From Candidatus Nitrotoga sp. M5 (GTDB lineage: Bacteria; Pseudomonadota; Gammaproteobacteria; Burkholderiales; Gallionellaceae): 64,000 nt of DNA. The stretch is from positions 62,001 through 126,000 of the forward strand of contig NZ_CAKMNW010000001.1 in NCBI RefSeq assembly GCF_927904885.1, given 5' to 3'. Below are positions 29,012 through 41,599 of the stretch, piece after piece (the first letter of the stretch is position 1; each line of letters starts with the position of its first letter). The position numbers were made by a program, and so were the translations under genes. The notes beneath the pieces were generated by a model. The model was not told the origin of the DNA. It did no database searches and worked only from the letters and a program-made list of their open reading frames with translations.

Positions 29012-29797
29012 GTGGAAAAAACTGAAAAGGATGTTGCAAAAGACTATTGGGAAAGTCAGGCTAAAACTCATAAAGGCTCATATCAAGCATCTTGGAGCGA
29101 TAATTTCATGATTGAACTTGAAATCGATGCCATAGGAGAGCACATTTCAAGTGGGGATCATATACTTGATGTGGGTTGTGCTAATGGATATTCCGCGTTC
29201 CAACAATTAGAGCGGCACAAAGATGTTGGCTCTATTACAGGGGTTGATTTTGCTGAAAACATGATTAAACAGGCCAATCTTCTGAAAAAAGCTCAGTGGG
29301 TTGGAGATGTTGTAAAGTTTGAAATTGGTGACATTAACGCTTTACAATTCCCTGATGATACTTTTGATTTAGCTTATGCCACACGAGTGGTTACCCTTAT
29401 GGCTACTTGGGAAGAACAGCAAATTGCTATTAATGAATGCCTGAGGGTTGTTAAGCCAGGCGGGAAGGTGATTTTATCCGAGCCTTTTTTGGAACCGTTT
29501 ACATTACTCAATGCAATGAGGCAACTTAAGGAAATGCCACCATTAATTGAACATGATTCAAATCGATTCTTTAAAAAGGCTGTATTAGAGGAATTTCTCA
29601 CTCAAAAGGGTTTGACGTTTAAGGTAGATGAGTTTTCATCAATCTATTACCTGGGATCAAGATTTTTGAGAGAGTTGGTAACAGACCCTGCAGCATACCC
29701 TGGCTTCAACCCGATTAACCGCCTTTTTTATGATATCGAGAAAGATTTTTCGGGTGGTGGCTTCGGCATTCAGCAGGCTTATATAATTACTAAATAA
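29012..29797 (+). CDS. Class I SAM-dependent methyltransferase
   Basis: 261 residues with a Rossmann fold. Motif I is ILDVGCANGYSAF, followed by GVDFAENMIKQA and a catalytic-domain stretch DTFDLAYATRVVTLM, then VVKPGGKVILSEP. It looks like the UbiE/sugar or small-molecule methyltransferase type; the substrate is unknown. The GTG start at 29012 has AAGGAGA upstream. It is more AT-rich than nadB and fumC on either side, which may mean it was acquired. It ends 12 bp before fumC, so the two may share a transcript. Confidence 0.75.
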   Translation: MEKTEKDVAKDYWESQAKTHKGSYQASWSDNFMIELEIDAIGEHISSGDHILDVGCANGYSAFQQLERHKDVGSITGVDFAENMIKQANLLKKAQWVGDVVKFEIGDINALQFPDDTFDLAYATRVVTLMATWEEQQIAINECLRVVKPGGKVILSEPFLEPFTLLNAMRQLKEMPPLIEHDSNRFFKKAVLEEFLTQKGLTFKVDEFSSIYYLGSRFLRELVTDPAAYPGFNPINRLFYDIEKDFSGGGFGIQQAYIITK

Positions 29798-29809
29798 AAT
29801 CAATACTGC

Positions 29810-31192
29810 ATGACTCACACTAGAATAGAGCACGATACATTTGGCCCCATAGAGGTTGCAGCAGATCGGCTTTGGGGCGCGCAAACGCAACGTTCGCTTA
29901 AACATTTCCATATTTCTTCCGAGCGTATGCCGGAGGAGATCATCCTTGCACTCGCTATGGTCAAGCGCGCTTGCGCGCTGGCCAATCGCGATTTAAATCT
30001 GTTAAGCGTTGCCAAGGCAAATGCTATTGTGCAGGCAGTGGATGAAATTCTGGTTGGCCAGCATACGCAAGAGTTTCCACTTTCTGTATGGCAGACGGGT
30101 TCTGGTACCCAGACCAATATGAATTTGAACGAGGTGCTCGCTAACCGAGCTTCGGAATTGCTTGGCGGAAAATGGGGCAAAGGTCGGCTGGTCCATCCTA
30201 ATGATGATGTAAATCTCGGTCAATCATCTAATGACATTTTCCCCACTGCCATGCACGTGGCAGCTAGCCTCAGCATCATCCAATCCCTGCTTCCGTCGCT
30301 ACGCAATCTACGTACGACATTGGAAGAAAAATCTCGCAACTTTGACAGCATCGTGAAGATTGGACGAACGCACTTGCAGGATGCAACTCCGCTAACGCTT
30401 GGACAGGAATTTTCTGCTTACGTGGCGCAGTTAGATTATGCAGAATCCATAATTAAAGCTTCCCTCCCCTCGCTTTGCGAACTTGCTGTCGGAGGGACTG
30501 CAGTTGGAACCGGACTTAACACACATGCTGAATTCGGGGAGCGTGTTGCTGCGGAACTCTCTCGCAGCACCAGCTTGCCGTTCAAAAGCGCTGCCAACAA
30601 GTTTGCCGCTCTGGCCGCTCATGATGCTTTGGTAGCCGCTCATGGCATGCTCAAAACACTCGCTGCCGCACTCATGAAAATTGCCAACGACATCCGTTGG
30701 ATGGCTTCGGGACCACGTTCTGGTCTTGGGGAAATCAGTATTCCTGAGAACGAACCGGGCAGCTCGATTATGCCGGGTAAAGTTAATCCCACACAGTGCG
30801 AAGCACTTACCATGCTGTGTTGCCAAGTTTTTGGTAATGATGTTGCTATCAATATAGGTGGTGCTTCTGGCAATTTTGAACTTAATGTTTTTAAACCGCT
30901 TATCGCTCACAACTTTCAACAAAGCGTGCGTCTACTTACTGACGGAATGGCAAGCTTCGAGACACACTGCGTGTGCGGCATCCTGGCCAACGATGAGCGT
31001 ATTGCAGAACTGCTGAAACGCTCATTAATGCTAGTGACCGCGTTGACCCCGCATATTGGCTACGATCGGGCTGCAGAAATCGCCAAGCAAGCACACCGGG
31101 ATGGCGGCACGCTAAAACAGACGGCGTTAGCTCTAGGCTATGTTACGGAAGAAGAATTCGACAGCTGGGTGCAGCCAGCGAAGATGACTTGA
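29810..31192 (+). CDS. fumC: Class II fumarate hydratase
   Basis: 460 residues, matching FumC. It interconverts fumarate and L-malate in the citric acid cycle without an iron-sulfur cluster. Conserved stretches are [48 protein letters not shown] and the signature [16 protein letters not shown], which holds the catalytic serine loop. It is complete and followed by MITE copy 2. Confidence 0.96.
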   Translation: MTHTRIEHDTFGPIEVAADRLWGAQTQRSLKHFHISSERMPEEIILALAMVKRACALANRDLNLLSVAKANAIVQAVDEILVGQHTQEFPLSVWQTGSGTQTNMNLNEVLANRASELLGGKWGKGRLVHPNDDVNLGQSSNDIFPTAMHVAASLSIIQSLLPSLRNLRTTLEEKSRNFDSIVKIGRTHLQDATPLTLGQEFSAYVAQLDYAESIIKASLPSLCELAVGGTAVGTGLNTHAEFGERVAAELSRSTSLPFKSAANKFAALAAHDALVAAHGMLKTLAAALMKIANDIRWMASGPRSGLGEISIPENEPGSSIMPGKVNPTQCEALTMLCCQVFGNDVAINIGGASGNFELNVFKPLIAHNFQQSVRLLTDGMASFETHCVCGILANDERIAELLKRSLMLVTALTPHIGYDRAAEIAKQAHRDGGTLKQTALALGYVTEEEFDSWVQPAKMT

Positions 31193-31252
31193 TGTATCTA
31201 AAATTACTTAATCGCACTGCTTAAAAATCGCTGGTTTAGAGACATTGTTTAT

Positions 31253-31433
31253 GGGCACCAATAAAAATCTAATTTTGCATGCAGCCGCTTCGCGGCTTGT
31301 CTGCTTACCACGTTGCGTCACAATACTGCGTTACTCGAAATAATTTATAACTTGCATATTAACCATATTGCCGCGCTCAAATTTTGTACTCGCGCCTTGC
31401 ATTGCATAGAAAATTGAATTTTTAGAGGCGTCC
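31253..31433. mobile_element. MITE-like element, copy 2
   Basis: A 181-bp non-coding element with ends GGGCACCAATAAAAATCTA and GAATTTTTAGAGGCGTCC that form an inverted repeat. It is flanked by TTAT on both sides (31249-31252 and 31434-31437). Compared with copy 1 it has about 40 extra bases near the left end, including GCAGCCGCTTCGCGGCT. Confidence 0.7.
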
Positions 31434-31478
31434 TTATCTAAGCTCTCTAACTCTTAAACTTCAAGTCTTCCTCTCTCC

Positions 31479-32066
31479 TTATTCGTCCGCCTGACGTTGA
31501 TTAGAACGCAGCACATCGGTAAAACCAAACTGACTCAGGTCACGAATTCGCATGGGATACAAAATCCCGTCCAAATGGTCGCACTCATGTTGCACAACAC
31601 GCGCATGAAAACCATTTACCACGCGATCTATCAAGGCGCCATATTCATCGCGTCCCTGGTAATGGATGGATTGAAAACGCGGTACCAGCCCGACTAGTCC
31701 CGGCACGCTCAAGCAGCCTTCCCATCCTTCCACCATATCCGGACTCAATGTTAATCCCACATGCGAATCTTCTACACTTAATGGATTACCTGATTTTGCT
31801 AGCGGAGTGATAATGGGATTGATCAATACCGTTTCTGGCACTGATTCAGCATCGGGATAGCGTGAATTGAGCTGCACACCGAAGATCACTACACGCAAAT
31901 TCACACCTATCTGAGGTGCTGCTAGTCCCGCACCGTTCAGCGCCTGCATAGTGTCGCGCATGTCGAGCAATAAATCGTGCAATTCGGGCGTATCAAAATC
32001 GATCACTTCCTCCGCGTAACGCAACAGGCGCGCATCGCCCATACGTAGTACTTCTTTAATCGACAT
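31479..32066 (-). CDS. def: Peptide deformylase
   Basis: 195 residues. It removes the formyl group from the N-terminal methionine of new proteins, using Fe2+ or another metal. All three motifs are present: [17 protein letters not shown] and QHECDHLDG, giving the Cys and two His metal ligands and the catalytic Glu. The ATG at 32066 overlaps the end of the upstream phosphorylase gene by 11 bases, so the two are probably translated together. A longer upstream frame exists but lies inside the neighbour. This may be a second deformylase, since betaproteobacteria usually carry another beside fmt. Confidence 0.93.
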   Translation of the reverse strand: MSIKEVLRMGDARLLRYAEEVIDFDTPELHDLLLDMRDTMQALNGAGLAAPQIGVNLRVVIFGVQLNSRYPDAESVPETVLINPIITPLAKSGNPLSVEDSHVGLTLSPDMVEGWEGCLSVPGLVGLVPRFQSIHYQGRDEYGALIDRVVNGFHARVVQHECDHLDGILYPMRIRDLSQFGFTDVLRSNQRQADE

Positions 32067-32802
32067 CAGAATCCACCACACATTCAAGGATGCTACGCAC
32101 GCGCGCCATGGCAGGTTGTGCCACGGTACTGATGGTTTCCAAATGAACGCCATCGCGGCTGCTACCGCGCCCGGCAGCATGATTCACCACTACCGCTATA
32201 GCAGCGTAATTCAAACCAAGCTCTTTGGCCAAAGCGGCTTCAGGCATACCGGTCATGCCCACCATATCGGCACCGTCGCGCTCCAGACGGTTGATCTCTG
32301 CTGCTGTCTCCAGACGTGGCCCCTGTGTAGCGGCATATACTCCGCCATCCAGACAAGGGATGTCGGCACATCTGCCAGCATCCAGAATTTGTTGGCGTAG
32401 TTCCTGACTATAAGGCTGGGTAAAATCAATATGCGTTACCGAGCAATCACGCCCATCAAAGTAGGTAAACTCGCGTCCATGGGTGTAATCAATAATTTGA
32501 TCTGGGAGCACAATAACACCGGGCAATAGATCTTCGCGGATTCCCCCAACTGCTGCGACAGAAATGACTCGTTGTGCCCCCTGTTCTTTTAACGCCCACA
32601 GATTGGCGCGATAATTTACCTCATGCGGCGGGATAGTATGGCCGTAGCCATGACGGGCAATAAACATCACCTCATGCTGGCGCAAGTGGCCAAATGTAAT
32701 CGCTCCAGAAGGCTCGCCATATGGCGTGCGCATCACCTGTCTATGCGATATTTCCAGATTGGTCAGTTGCGTCAGCCCAGTGCCACCAATAATCGCTAAC
32801 AT
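32056..32802 (-). CDS. S-methyl-5'-thioinosine / methylthioadenosine phosphorylase
   Basis: 248 residues of the PNP/MTAP family. Seen are IIGGTGL (phosphate loop), [31 protein letters not shown] and [16 protein letters not shown]. The base-site stretch [10 protein letters not shown] has Asn-His as in methylthioinosine phosphorylases of Pseudomonas, suggesting 5'-methylthioinosine rather than methylthioadenosine as substrate (inference). It acts in methionine/purine salvage. It overlaps def. Confidence 0.85.
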   Translation of the reverse strand: MLAIIGGTGLTQLTNLEISHRQVMRTPYGEPSGAITFGHLRQHEVMFIARHGYGHTIPPHEVNYRANLWALKEQGAQRVISVAAVGGIREDLLPGVIVLPDQIIDYTHGREFTYFDGRDCSVTHIDFTQPYSQELRQQILDAGRCADIPCLDGGVYAATQGPRLETAAEINRLERDGADMVGMTGMPEAALAKELGLNYAAIAVVVNHAAGRGSSRDGVHLETISTVAQPAMARVRSILECVVDSDVD

Positions 32803-33139
32803 TGTTTAATACCTTTTGAAAAATTTAGCAGCCTGTTGGACTTGACGAATCGTAGCGAAAATTTAGCTGATCATGGGAAAATTTTGCGAGCTTTCACCTT
32901 GCGGCGAAATACCTGCTTACCCCACTTAACGACTTTACTAGGCAATAGTTGTTCTATTGCCAAAAAATAGCGGCAGAATAGTCACCACTCAGCTTAATTT
33001 CCAGCGAGTCCCCTTTAATCCGATAAGCTGCTAGTACTTACTAATTCCCGTATTTGAAACTCAGAAAGTACAAATAAAAATATTTACACATATTAAATCT
33101 AATAAATAGAAGGCATTACATTCATATTAATTGAGTCTA
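32803..33139. other. Spacer between hpt and the phosphorylase gene
   Basis: No gene is present. It contains an inverted repeat GGCAATAG/CTATTGCC at 32941-32961 without a T-run in the right place, and a stretch near 32829 (AGCAGCCTGTTGGACTT) that resembles an insertion-sequence end seen in other proteobacteria. Confidence 0.4.
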
Positions 33140-33685
33140 TTATTTCCTGGTTGCGTAAATTGCAGGCAGATTACGCCACGCGCCATAAATGTCCATGCCG
33201 AAGCCGAATACAAAACGATCAGGTAATTCTACCCCGACAAAATCAGCACAAATCGGTTTAGACTTTGCAATCTGTTTATCAGCAAACACAGCACTGTAAA
33301 ACTTGGCGGCGCCCAAATCCAGAACACGCTGCTTAATTGCGGCCAGTGTCTCACCCTCGTCGAGAATATCATCCACCACCAAAACCACACGATCGGTTAC
33401 ATTTTCGTGTGGCTCGACTTTCCAGTGCAAGGCCCCGCCCTGTTGGTTCCTGCCATAGCGCGACACATGCACATAATCAAAGTCAAGCGGAAAAGTAAGT
33501 TGCGGTAGCAGCTGTCCGGTAAACACCACTGCACCACCCATTACGGACAGCAGTAGTGGATGTGTATCAGTTAATACAGCATTAATTTGCCGCGCAACGC
33601 TCATTACGGCTGCTTGTACTTCTTCAGCTGAAATTATCAACTCTGCTTGATTCAGAATATCGTTCGCTTGCTGATTAGAAAGCAT
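33140..33685 (-). CDS. hpt: Hypoxanthine-guanine phosphoribosyltransferase
   Basis: 181 residues. It salvages hypoxanthine and guanine to IMP and GMP with PRPP. The PRPP-binding signature is VVLVVDDILDEGETL; the substrate hood includes MGGAVVFTGQLLPQL near residue 50. Its ATG shares one base with the galU stop (TAATG), indicating translational coupling. Confidence 0.93.
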   Translation of the reverse strand: MLSNQQANDILNQAELIISAEEVQAAVMSVARQINAVLTDTHPLLLSVMGGAVVFTGQLLPQLTFPLDFDYVHVSRYGRNQQGGALHWKVEPHENVTDRVVLVVDDILDEGETLAAIKQRVLDLGAAKFYSAVFADKQIAKSKPICADFVGVELPDRFVFGFGMDIYGAWRNLPAIYATRK

Positions 33686-34551
33686 TACTTGATCGTTGCC
33701 AAGTAAGCGGCAAATCCTTCACTTAGTTCGGGGTGCTTAAGGCCAAATGCAACTGTTGCCTTGAGATAGCCCAGCTTAGAGCCGCAATCGTAACGCGTAC
33801 CGTTAAACCGATATGCCAGCACCTTTTCTTCCTTTAACAGCGAAGAAATACCATCGGTTAGCTGAATTTCTCCGCCAGCGCCCGCCTGTACTCTAGCCAA
33901 ATGATGGAAAATACGCGGTGTCAACACATAACGCCCCACCACTGCTAGAGTGGAAGGTGCATCTGACGGGCTAGGCTTTTCAACGATGGCATGTACCTGT
34001 TCAACATTCTGTTCCACATTGCTACTACTGACTATGCCATAGTTGCCCGTCTGTGACGGTGGCACGTCTTCCACACCGAGTACGGAACATTGATAGCGCT
34101 GACATACATCGGCCATCTGTTTAATGACGGATATATCCCCAGCAATTAAGTCATCGGCCAAGATCACCGCAAACGGTTCGTTTTGCACCACTGGCTGCGC
34201 GCACAGGACTGCATGGCCGAGCCCAAGCGTTTCTGATTGCCTAATGTAAATGCAATTTACGTGCTTGGGAATTACTTCCTGAACTGCACGTAATAGCTCG
34301 CTTTTGCCGCGCGCAGAAAGCTCAGCTTCAATCTCATAAGCCGTGTCGAAGTGGTCCTCAATAGCGCGTTTATTGCGGCCAGTAATGAATACCATGTCAG
34401 TAATACCAGCTGCCACAGCCTCTTCCACCGCATACTGGATTAACGGTTTGTCTACTATCGGCATCATTTCCTTTGGACTTGCCTTGGTGGCAGGCAGGAA
34501 ACGGCTGCCCAATCCAGCTACCGGAAATACAGCTTTAGTAATTTTGGTCAT
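33685..34551 (-). CDS. galU: UTP-glucose-1-phosphate uridylyltransferase
   Basis: 288 residues. It makes UDP-glucose for envelope sugars. The N-terminal nucleotide site is [23 protein letters not shown] with the catalytic arginine and lysine; [13 protein letters not shown] and the later [11 protein letters not shown] are also typical. Complete. It lies 51 bp after ligA and overlaps hpt. Confidence 0.95.
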   Translation of the reverse strand: MTKITKAVFPVAGLGSRFLPATKASPKEMMPIVDKPLIQYAVEEAVAAGITDMVFITGRNKRAIEDHFDTAYEIEAELSARGKSELLRAVQEVIPKHVNCIYIRQSETLGLGHAVLCAQPVVQNEPFAVILADDLIAGDISVIKQMADVCQRYQCSVLGVEDVPPSQTGNYGIVSSSNVEQNVEQVHAIVEKPSPSDAPSTLAVVGRYVLTPRIFHHLARVQAGAGGEIQLTDGISSLLKEEKVLAYRFNGTRYDCGSKLGYLKATVAFGLKHPELSEGFAAYLATIK

Positions 34552-34602
34552 AATATATTCCCATAACTTTCCGGTTAAAGATTATCAAAAAACAATTACG
34601 AT

Positions 34603-36672
<2,070 letters not shown>

Positions 36673-37749
36673 TTAGGAAAATAGCCTGCGCGCCTGAGCG
36701 CTGCCAGCAACAATGTTGCGTGCTCCCATGTCAGCTTCAACAGCAGCAATGCGCTCACGGATTAGCGTAATGCTGCCTTCGCTTAATGCCATATGGCGCG
36801 CATCCACTATGGTTGCACGCAATTCATTAGCCAGTTGTTGTGCCAAAACCACCATTTGGTCGAAACATAATGAAGGATGCTCCACACGTGGCACATCCAG
36901 TAATAAAGTCAGTCCGGTCACATGAAATTGATCCAAAGCTTGCGGTTGAAATGGTGTGTTGTTTTCATTGCACAAACTAAACAAAGTATGCCCGTGCTCA
37001 TCAACCAAATGGAATGCACCGTCCGCTTGCAAAACTAAACCGTAGTGTTCAGCAACGCGTGAAACATCCTTGCCAGACAGTTTGTGCTCATCGCTGGGTA
37101 ACAGATTCAAGCCGATAATCAAATCTACTGCTGCGCAGGAGTTGTCCAATTCTATCGCGCGCGCTGTGGCTTCTGCCACATCCGGTAGAACCATATCAGC
37201 ATGTAATTGTGCTGCAATTGTTCGCGCCAGTTTGCGAAAGTCCATCAATTTAACTTCACTCACCGCACCGGCTCGATTTGCTAATTGTAACGCCAGCTTA
37301 AACGAGGTATAGGCCACTGGACTATCTACAATCACATCTTCCCATTCACCGCTCGCCGCATTCAAGCCACATACTTGGATGCTTTTACCCCAATCAAAGC
37401 GTTGCTGCCACAGCAATGTTAGTGCATCTGCACTCATCGGATTTTTAGGCGAAATCACTGCGATAAAATCGGTTTCCATATCCAGCAACGCGCACATAGC
37501 ATCTACCGCGTACTTATGTTGCGATTCATTGGGCGAGATACTAATGGGCACGGCTTCCTCTACCTTTTCGACCAGCAATTCATCTGCCTGAACTTTTACA
37601 GCTGGGCGATATAACGCATCCTCATGCCCATGCTTGAACGCCGCACTGAACTTGCGTCGATACTTACGCTGCTGCAACCAATTATAAATATATATTGCCA
37701 GCACCACTGCGACGCCGATGCCAAGCAAGCTAAGTTGTAGTTCACTCAT
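36673..37749 (-). CDS. zipA: Cell division protein ZipA
   Basis: 358 residues. It anchors FtsZ to the inner membrane. The N-terminal membrane helix (LSLLGIGVAVVLAIYIYNWL) is followed by a linker and the C-terminal FtsZ-binding domain (about 220-350), with FHLVDEHGHTLFSLCNENNTPF and GLTLLLDVPRV. The ATG at 37749 starts the anchor; the frame runs 16 codons further upstream without a better start. smc, often next to zipA in related bacteria, is absent here. Confidence 0.88.
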   Translation of the reverse strand: MSELQLSLLGIGVAVVLAIYIYNWLQQRKYRRKFSAAFKHGHEDALYRPAVKVQADELLVEKVEEAVPISISPNESQHKYAVDAMCALLDMETDFIAVISPKNPMSADALTLLWQQRFDWGKSIQVCGLNAASGEWEDVIVDSPVAYTSFKLALQLANRAGAVSEVKLMDFRKLARTIAAQLHADMVLPDVAEATARAIELDNSCAAVDLIIGLNLLPSDEHKLSGKDVSRVAEHYGLVLQADGAFHLVDEHGHTLFSLCNENNTPFQPQALDQFHVTGLTLLLDVPRVEHPSLCFDQMVVLAQQLANELRATIVDARHMALSEGSITLIRERIAAVEADMGARNIVAGSAQARRLFS

Positions 37750-38385
37750 ATTGAAAATAATGCGGTAGATTAACTTTCTGCATGCGCGGCAAGTCACACC
37801 GTTATTGTCGAATTATCGCAAGAGAGCTGAGAAATGGCAAAGGTCAGTATGGCCTATTATTTAAGTTTAGATCATTTTTCTGATATTACCTACCATAGTA
37901 AAATGGTTTACATAATTATAACGATAGAATATTTTGTATATAACCATCCTCAACAATTTGAATACAATTGAATTTATATTTTGCTGTAATATAACCCGGG
38001 TATGCCGACTGGCGGGATTTATTGAAATAAAATAGAGTGCCTTGGCACGCTGTATTAGTGGTGCATTGGCAAAGAGGTCACACTACGCTATTCCAATCCT
38101 AAAGGGTTTGTTAAAGCTCCTGCAAATAACATCTATGCCAGCAGCTAGCTTCTATGTTGGAAATTCAATTTTGTGCAAAGAAGCTGCGCTCTGACAGCCT
38201 ACAGGGTGATCGAAGTTCCGAGCCTGAATTACGAATACCCACCGAAACGATGATTGTATACCTTTATTTTCGACCTAGTATCAGCATGCCCACTATTAAA
38301 TTTATCACACCAACTTGACTATGTTAGGATTCCTGATTATATTCCGACTGGAAACTTATGTTACATATTCAACAAGGATAATAAA
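37750..38385. other. Long spacer upstream of zipA and the CxxC genes
   Basis: No gene is supported on either strand. The divergent promoters for zipA and the mini-thioredoxin gene must lie here. The sequence is AT-rich around 37900-38000. Confidence 0.45.
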
Positions 38386-38619
38386 ATGAGTAAATCAGTT
38401 TTCTATCATGCAGGTTGTCCTGTTTGCGCCGATGCCGAACATGACATTGTCAATTTAATTGGTGCCGAAAATGTAGAAATCGTCCATTTTGGTGAAGATA
38501 TGTCAAGATTTGACGAGGCAAAAAAAGCAGGCGTGAAGTCAGTTCCGGCATTAGTAACGCCACACGGAAATGTACTTCACATAAATTTCGGTGCATCAAT
38601 GGCGAATATAAAAGGTTAA
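38386..38619 (+). CDS. Mini thioredoxin-fold protein 1 (CPVC)
   Basis: 77 residues, about the size of glutaredoxin-like proteins. It begins with a strand (SVFYHAG) leading into CPVC at about residues 11-14, and later has SVPALVTPHG, the cis-proline loop before strand 3. This is the minimal thioredoxin/glutaredoxin core, so a disulfide or metal-binding role is likely (inference). The ATG has AAGGA upstream; the longer frame from 38254 is not supported. It is paralogous to the next gene. The family is not otherwise recognised. Confidence 0.75.
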   Translation: MSKSVFYHAGCPVCADAEHDIVNLIGAENVEIVHFGEDMSRFDEAKKAGVKSVPALVTPHGNVLHINFGASMANIKG

Positions 38620-38677
38620 ACTTTAAGGGCCGATTTTCTCCATGTTTTAGTTTTCATACTAATATTTATATAAAATT

Positions 38678-38917
38678 ATGACAAATTCGATTCTCTACCA
38701 CGACGGTTGCGATATATGTGCATTGGTTGGACAGGAAGTTGTAAATCTAATCGGCTTAGCCAATTTAGAAATTGTCCATATCGGGATAAACCCTTCGAAA
38801 CAAATTGAAGCGGAGAACAAGGGAGTTAAAGCATTTCCGGCGCTGGTCCTGAAAAATGGCAACATATTACATTTCAACGTTGAAGAACACGAAGGCAGTG
38901 TGGACTGTTTATTTTAA
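38678..38917 (+). CDS. Mini thioredoxin-fold protein 2 (CDIC)
   Basis: 79 residues. It aligns throughout with the previous gene: ILYHDGCDIC against VFYHAGCPVC, VNLIG, NLEIVHIG against NVEIVHFG, GVKAFPALV against GVKSVPALV, and GNILHFN against GNVLHIN. The active-site pair is CDIC rather than CPVC, and it ends with an extra cysteine (DCLF). A tandem duplication followed by divergence is the simplest reading. It lies 58 bp behind its paralogue on the same strand. Confidence 0.72.
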   Translation: MTNSILYHDGCDICALVGQEVVNLIGLANLEIVHIGINPSKQIEAENKGVKAFPALVLKNGNILHFNVEEHEGSVDCLF

Positions 38918-38997
38918 ATAATAAACAAAATATTAAAATCGAGTCTAACCACCAATTTTTTTTACCATAACCCCATTGATTTCTCAAAACCAGCCAC

Positions 38998-39699
38998 TTA
39001 TCCCGCCAATCCCACATATACATTCTGCACATCGTCATCCGCATCAACCGCTTCCAGAAACGCCTCCACGTCTTCGCTCTCTGCATCGCTTAACGTGACC
39101 GGGTTTTTCGGGCGGTAACCCAATTGTGCAGAAATCACAGTGAAGCCCTGCTCCGGTAGTGCCTTGCACACGACATCAAGATCGGCCGTATCGGTGATGA
39201 ACATTGTTGCGCCTTCGTCGGCAGGTTCAAAGTCCTGCGCGCCAGCTTCGATGGCGGCGACTTCGGCATCCGCATCTTTTAAATTTGGCGTTGCTTCTAT
39301 TATACCCACATGGTCAAAGTCCCACGAGACGGAACCAGCGGCACCCAGTTGACCCTTGCGAAATAGCACGCGGATGTTGGGGTAGGTACGGTTGACGTTG
39401 TCTGTTAGGCACTCGACAATCACTGGGACATTATGAGGCGCGAAGCCCTCGTATGTCAGCCGCTCCAAGCTTGCACCGCCGTCGAGCAATCCTGCACCCT
39501 TCTTGATGGCCCGCTCCAGCGTTTCCTTGGGCATTGATACTTTTTTGGCCTGCTCAACCACTAGTCGTAAACGTGCGTTCGAATCCAGATCAGCACCGCC
39601 TTTTGCTGCGACCATAATTTCCTTGGACAACTTACCGAAGATCTTGCCCTTGGCATTCGCTGCAACTTCTTTATGTCTGGCTTTCCACTGTGCACCCAT
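38998..39699 (-). CDS. yebC: YebC/PmpR family DNA-binding or translation regulator
   Basis: 233 residues, slightly short for the family (about 240). It starts [28 protein letters not shown], close to the family N-terminus, and has the internal [15 protein letters not shown] and [11 protein letters not shown] blocks. Members act as transcription regulators or, as recently described for several, as factors that help ribosomes at proline-rich stretches. It is complete and stands alone; the usual ruvC neighbour is absent. Confidence 0.92.
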   Translation of the reverse strand: MGAQWKARHKEVAANAKGKIFGKLSKEIMVAAKGGADLDSNARLRLVVEQAKKVSMPKETLERAIKKGAGLLDGGASLERLTYEGFAPHNVPVIVECLTDNVNRTYPNIRVLFRKGQLGAAGSVSWDFDHVGIIEATPNLKDADAEVAAIEAGAQDFEPADEGATMFITDTADLDVVCKALPEQGFTVISAQLGYRPKNPVTLSDAESEDVEAFLEAVDADDDVQNVYVGLAG

Positions 39700-40060
39700 G
39701 TTTGCTCTCTATATGTGTTGTTTATTCGATCTCTCCTGCATTTTGCCTCAAGTACGGAGTTGCATCAATCGCAGCGCTAATCGCATGTCCATTCATGTGA
39801 GTGCACCTGTAATGCGTCAAGTCGCTTTATCAATACTAAATTCGCTATTAACAAATAGTGGTTAATACAAAATAATAGGTCAATTTATTTATTAATTATA
39901 AATTTACAACCCTATTCATTTTACTCGACAATTCAATATAATTACTTATATATTTATCAAGTGACTTGACCCATTACTATTTACAGCTTGACCAGGACTT
40001 ACTATTATTCTGCCCTGCGTCAGATGCAGCCTGCAGGCTAGATCCAAAATTTTAAGATGC
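39700..40060. other. AT-rich region carrying motif copy C
   Basis: No gene is supported. The dispersed palindromic motif lies at 39956. Just downstream begins the decayed cysteine-rich gene. Confidence 0.4.
39956..39976 (+). repeat. Dispersed motif, copy C
   Basis: ATCAAGTGACTTGACCCATTA; its first 14 bases contain the perfect palindrome TCAAGT-G-ACTTGA. It is the most symmetric of the four copies. Confidence 0.55.
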
Positions 40061-41106
40061 GTGCAAGCGTTTGATCAGACCAAACCAGTGTCGGTCACTG
40101 ATGTGAATAATCCGATGCTAAACAGTGTGGCAAGAAGTTCCCGGGATCATTCGAACATGGCCTCAGTAACAAATGCTACAGCTGCCCAACCGGATACAAG
40201 CATGCGTTATGGCGAAGTATCAAGAGTGACAAAGTATGTTACAAGAAACTCGCCGGGCCGTTTGCTAAAGCGCAATACAAGGGGCGGGAAGGCTGCCAAA
40301 AGGGATCGACCGAATATGTCCTGACAGGTAAATGTTATACCTACCCCGCAGGCTACAAACGCAACCTCAATCCGAAAAATCCTGCCAATGCGAAAGTTTG
40401 CTCCATTGACAAAGCGGCGTTGCGTAAAAAATACAACGCCTCCAAGAAAAGCGGTCTGGCTGCGATCAATTTTCTGCTGCAACGTGTACCAGCTTCTGGC
40501 GTAACGCTCACTGCCGCGGAACTCAGTACCCGATATCGAAGCCGCAACGCCGATATTCCACCAACACCCGATGCCGGAGTAACGCAATACGAAGGGGACC
40601 GTGAACGCATCGATTACATGGAGCGCGTCCTCGGCGGTTTTCCGGATCACAATCAAAAATATGGCACTCACTCTCAGACGGTTTCATACGTCAAAACATC
40701 CGGACTAGCAGTCGGAGTCGGATATGCGAAAGAATGGGGCTTTTCATTGACCGAAAATGCAGATGGCACAAAGCAGTGCCGCAAGCTTGAATCCAAGGTC
40801 TGGTCGGGTGGCATTCAATTCGACTTCGATGTTGCTGAAGGCGTGGGTATCCATCAGTATCCGATAGCCGACATCGCTGGCCATGCTAATGGGTTTACGT
40901 CAGCCGTTGCCTGGATAGACTCAGTATTCTCCTGGACAACCTCAGGGCAACCGGCTATCGGCGTGTATTGGCCGTCTCTAACTCATGCCGATGGCGCGAT
41001 GCGAGGCGATGGAGGCATTATTTCCAGCCTAGGGCTATCCGTCGCATACGCGCATTCAAACACCATCCAAAACGCAACGCAGGTACCCTGCGACGTATTG
41101 GTCTAG
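40061..41106 (+). pseudogene. Broken gene for a cysteine-rich, probably secreted protein
   Basis: A frame open from 40111 to the TAG at 41104 has no ATG or GTG in its first 100 codons and begins right after a TAA at 40108. Upstream, another frame from GTG 40061 reads up to about 40113, so a frameshift there is likely. The N-terminal third is cysteine-rich with repeated CxxCP-x-GY-like motifs (KCYSCPTGYKHAL, KVCYKKLAGPF, GKCYTYPAGYKR, AKVCSI). The remainder is a roughly 220-residue domain (from 40420) with GHANGFTSAVAWIDSVFSW and a final CDVLV. I do not recognise the family. A shorter product from TTG 40420 might still be made. Confidence 0.55.
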
Positions 41107-41305
41107 GGACCTGACTGTAACAAGGTGTCACAGTATTCATGGGTGGAAGTAAGTAAATGAGGTATTTCAAGAGTGATCGTGCACCAAATAACCGTCCAGA
41201 AATGGCCTAAGTGGCTGTCCGAGAATGAGAGGCCTACTGCATGTAGCGCTCTAATAGAAACGTACACCTCACTAGAATTATTATCCGCTTAGAGAGGAAT
41301 CGCCA

Positions 41306-41574
41306 ATGAACAAGCACCGCAAGCATTACGATGACGCATATAAATTTGTAGTTTGTAGCATAGTAACTAATCAACGACTGACTATCACGCAAGTGGTTAT
41401 AGGCATAAGCCAAGGTCGCGCAGCAGTGGCCCACTGGATTGAATAATACTGGGATAAGCAGCATGATAAACCAATCTCGGGAAGATTATCACTGCCAAGC
41501 AGCAGCACATACGCCAACGGGAGAACGAGAACCGTCAGCAGGGCTCTGGTAATAAATCACTAAAAAATCATTGA
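41306..41574 (+). pseudogene. IS3-family OrfA transposase remnant
   Basis: From ATG 41306 the frame reads MNKHRKHYDDAYKF and then a helix-turn-helix-like part ending HWIE. It is then broken by TAA and continues in another frame as ITAKQQHIRQRENENRQQ, the leucine-zipper-like region of IS3 OrfA proteins. Frameshifts and stops make it inactive. Confidence 0.65.
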
Positions 41575-41599
41575 ATTTCATTGCACACGAACTGAGATA

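Noticed and set aside
32941..32961. GGCAATAG/CTATTGCC hairpin as terminator
   Set aside because: The adjacent A-run is on the wrong side for a terminator on either strand.
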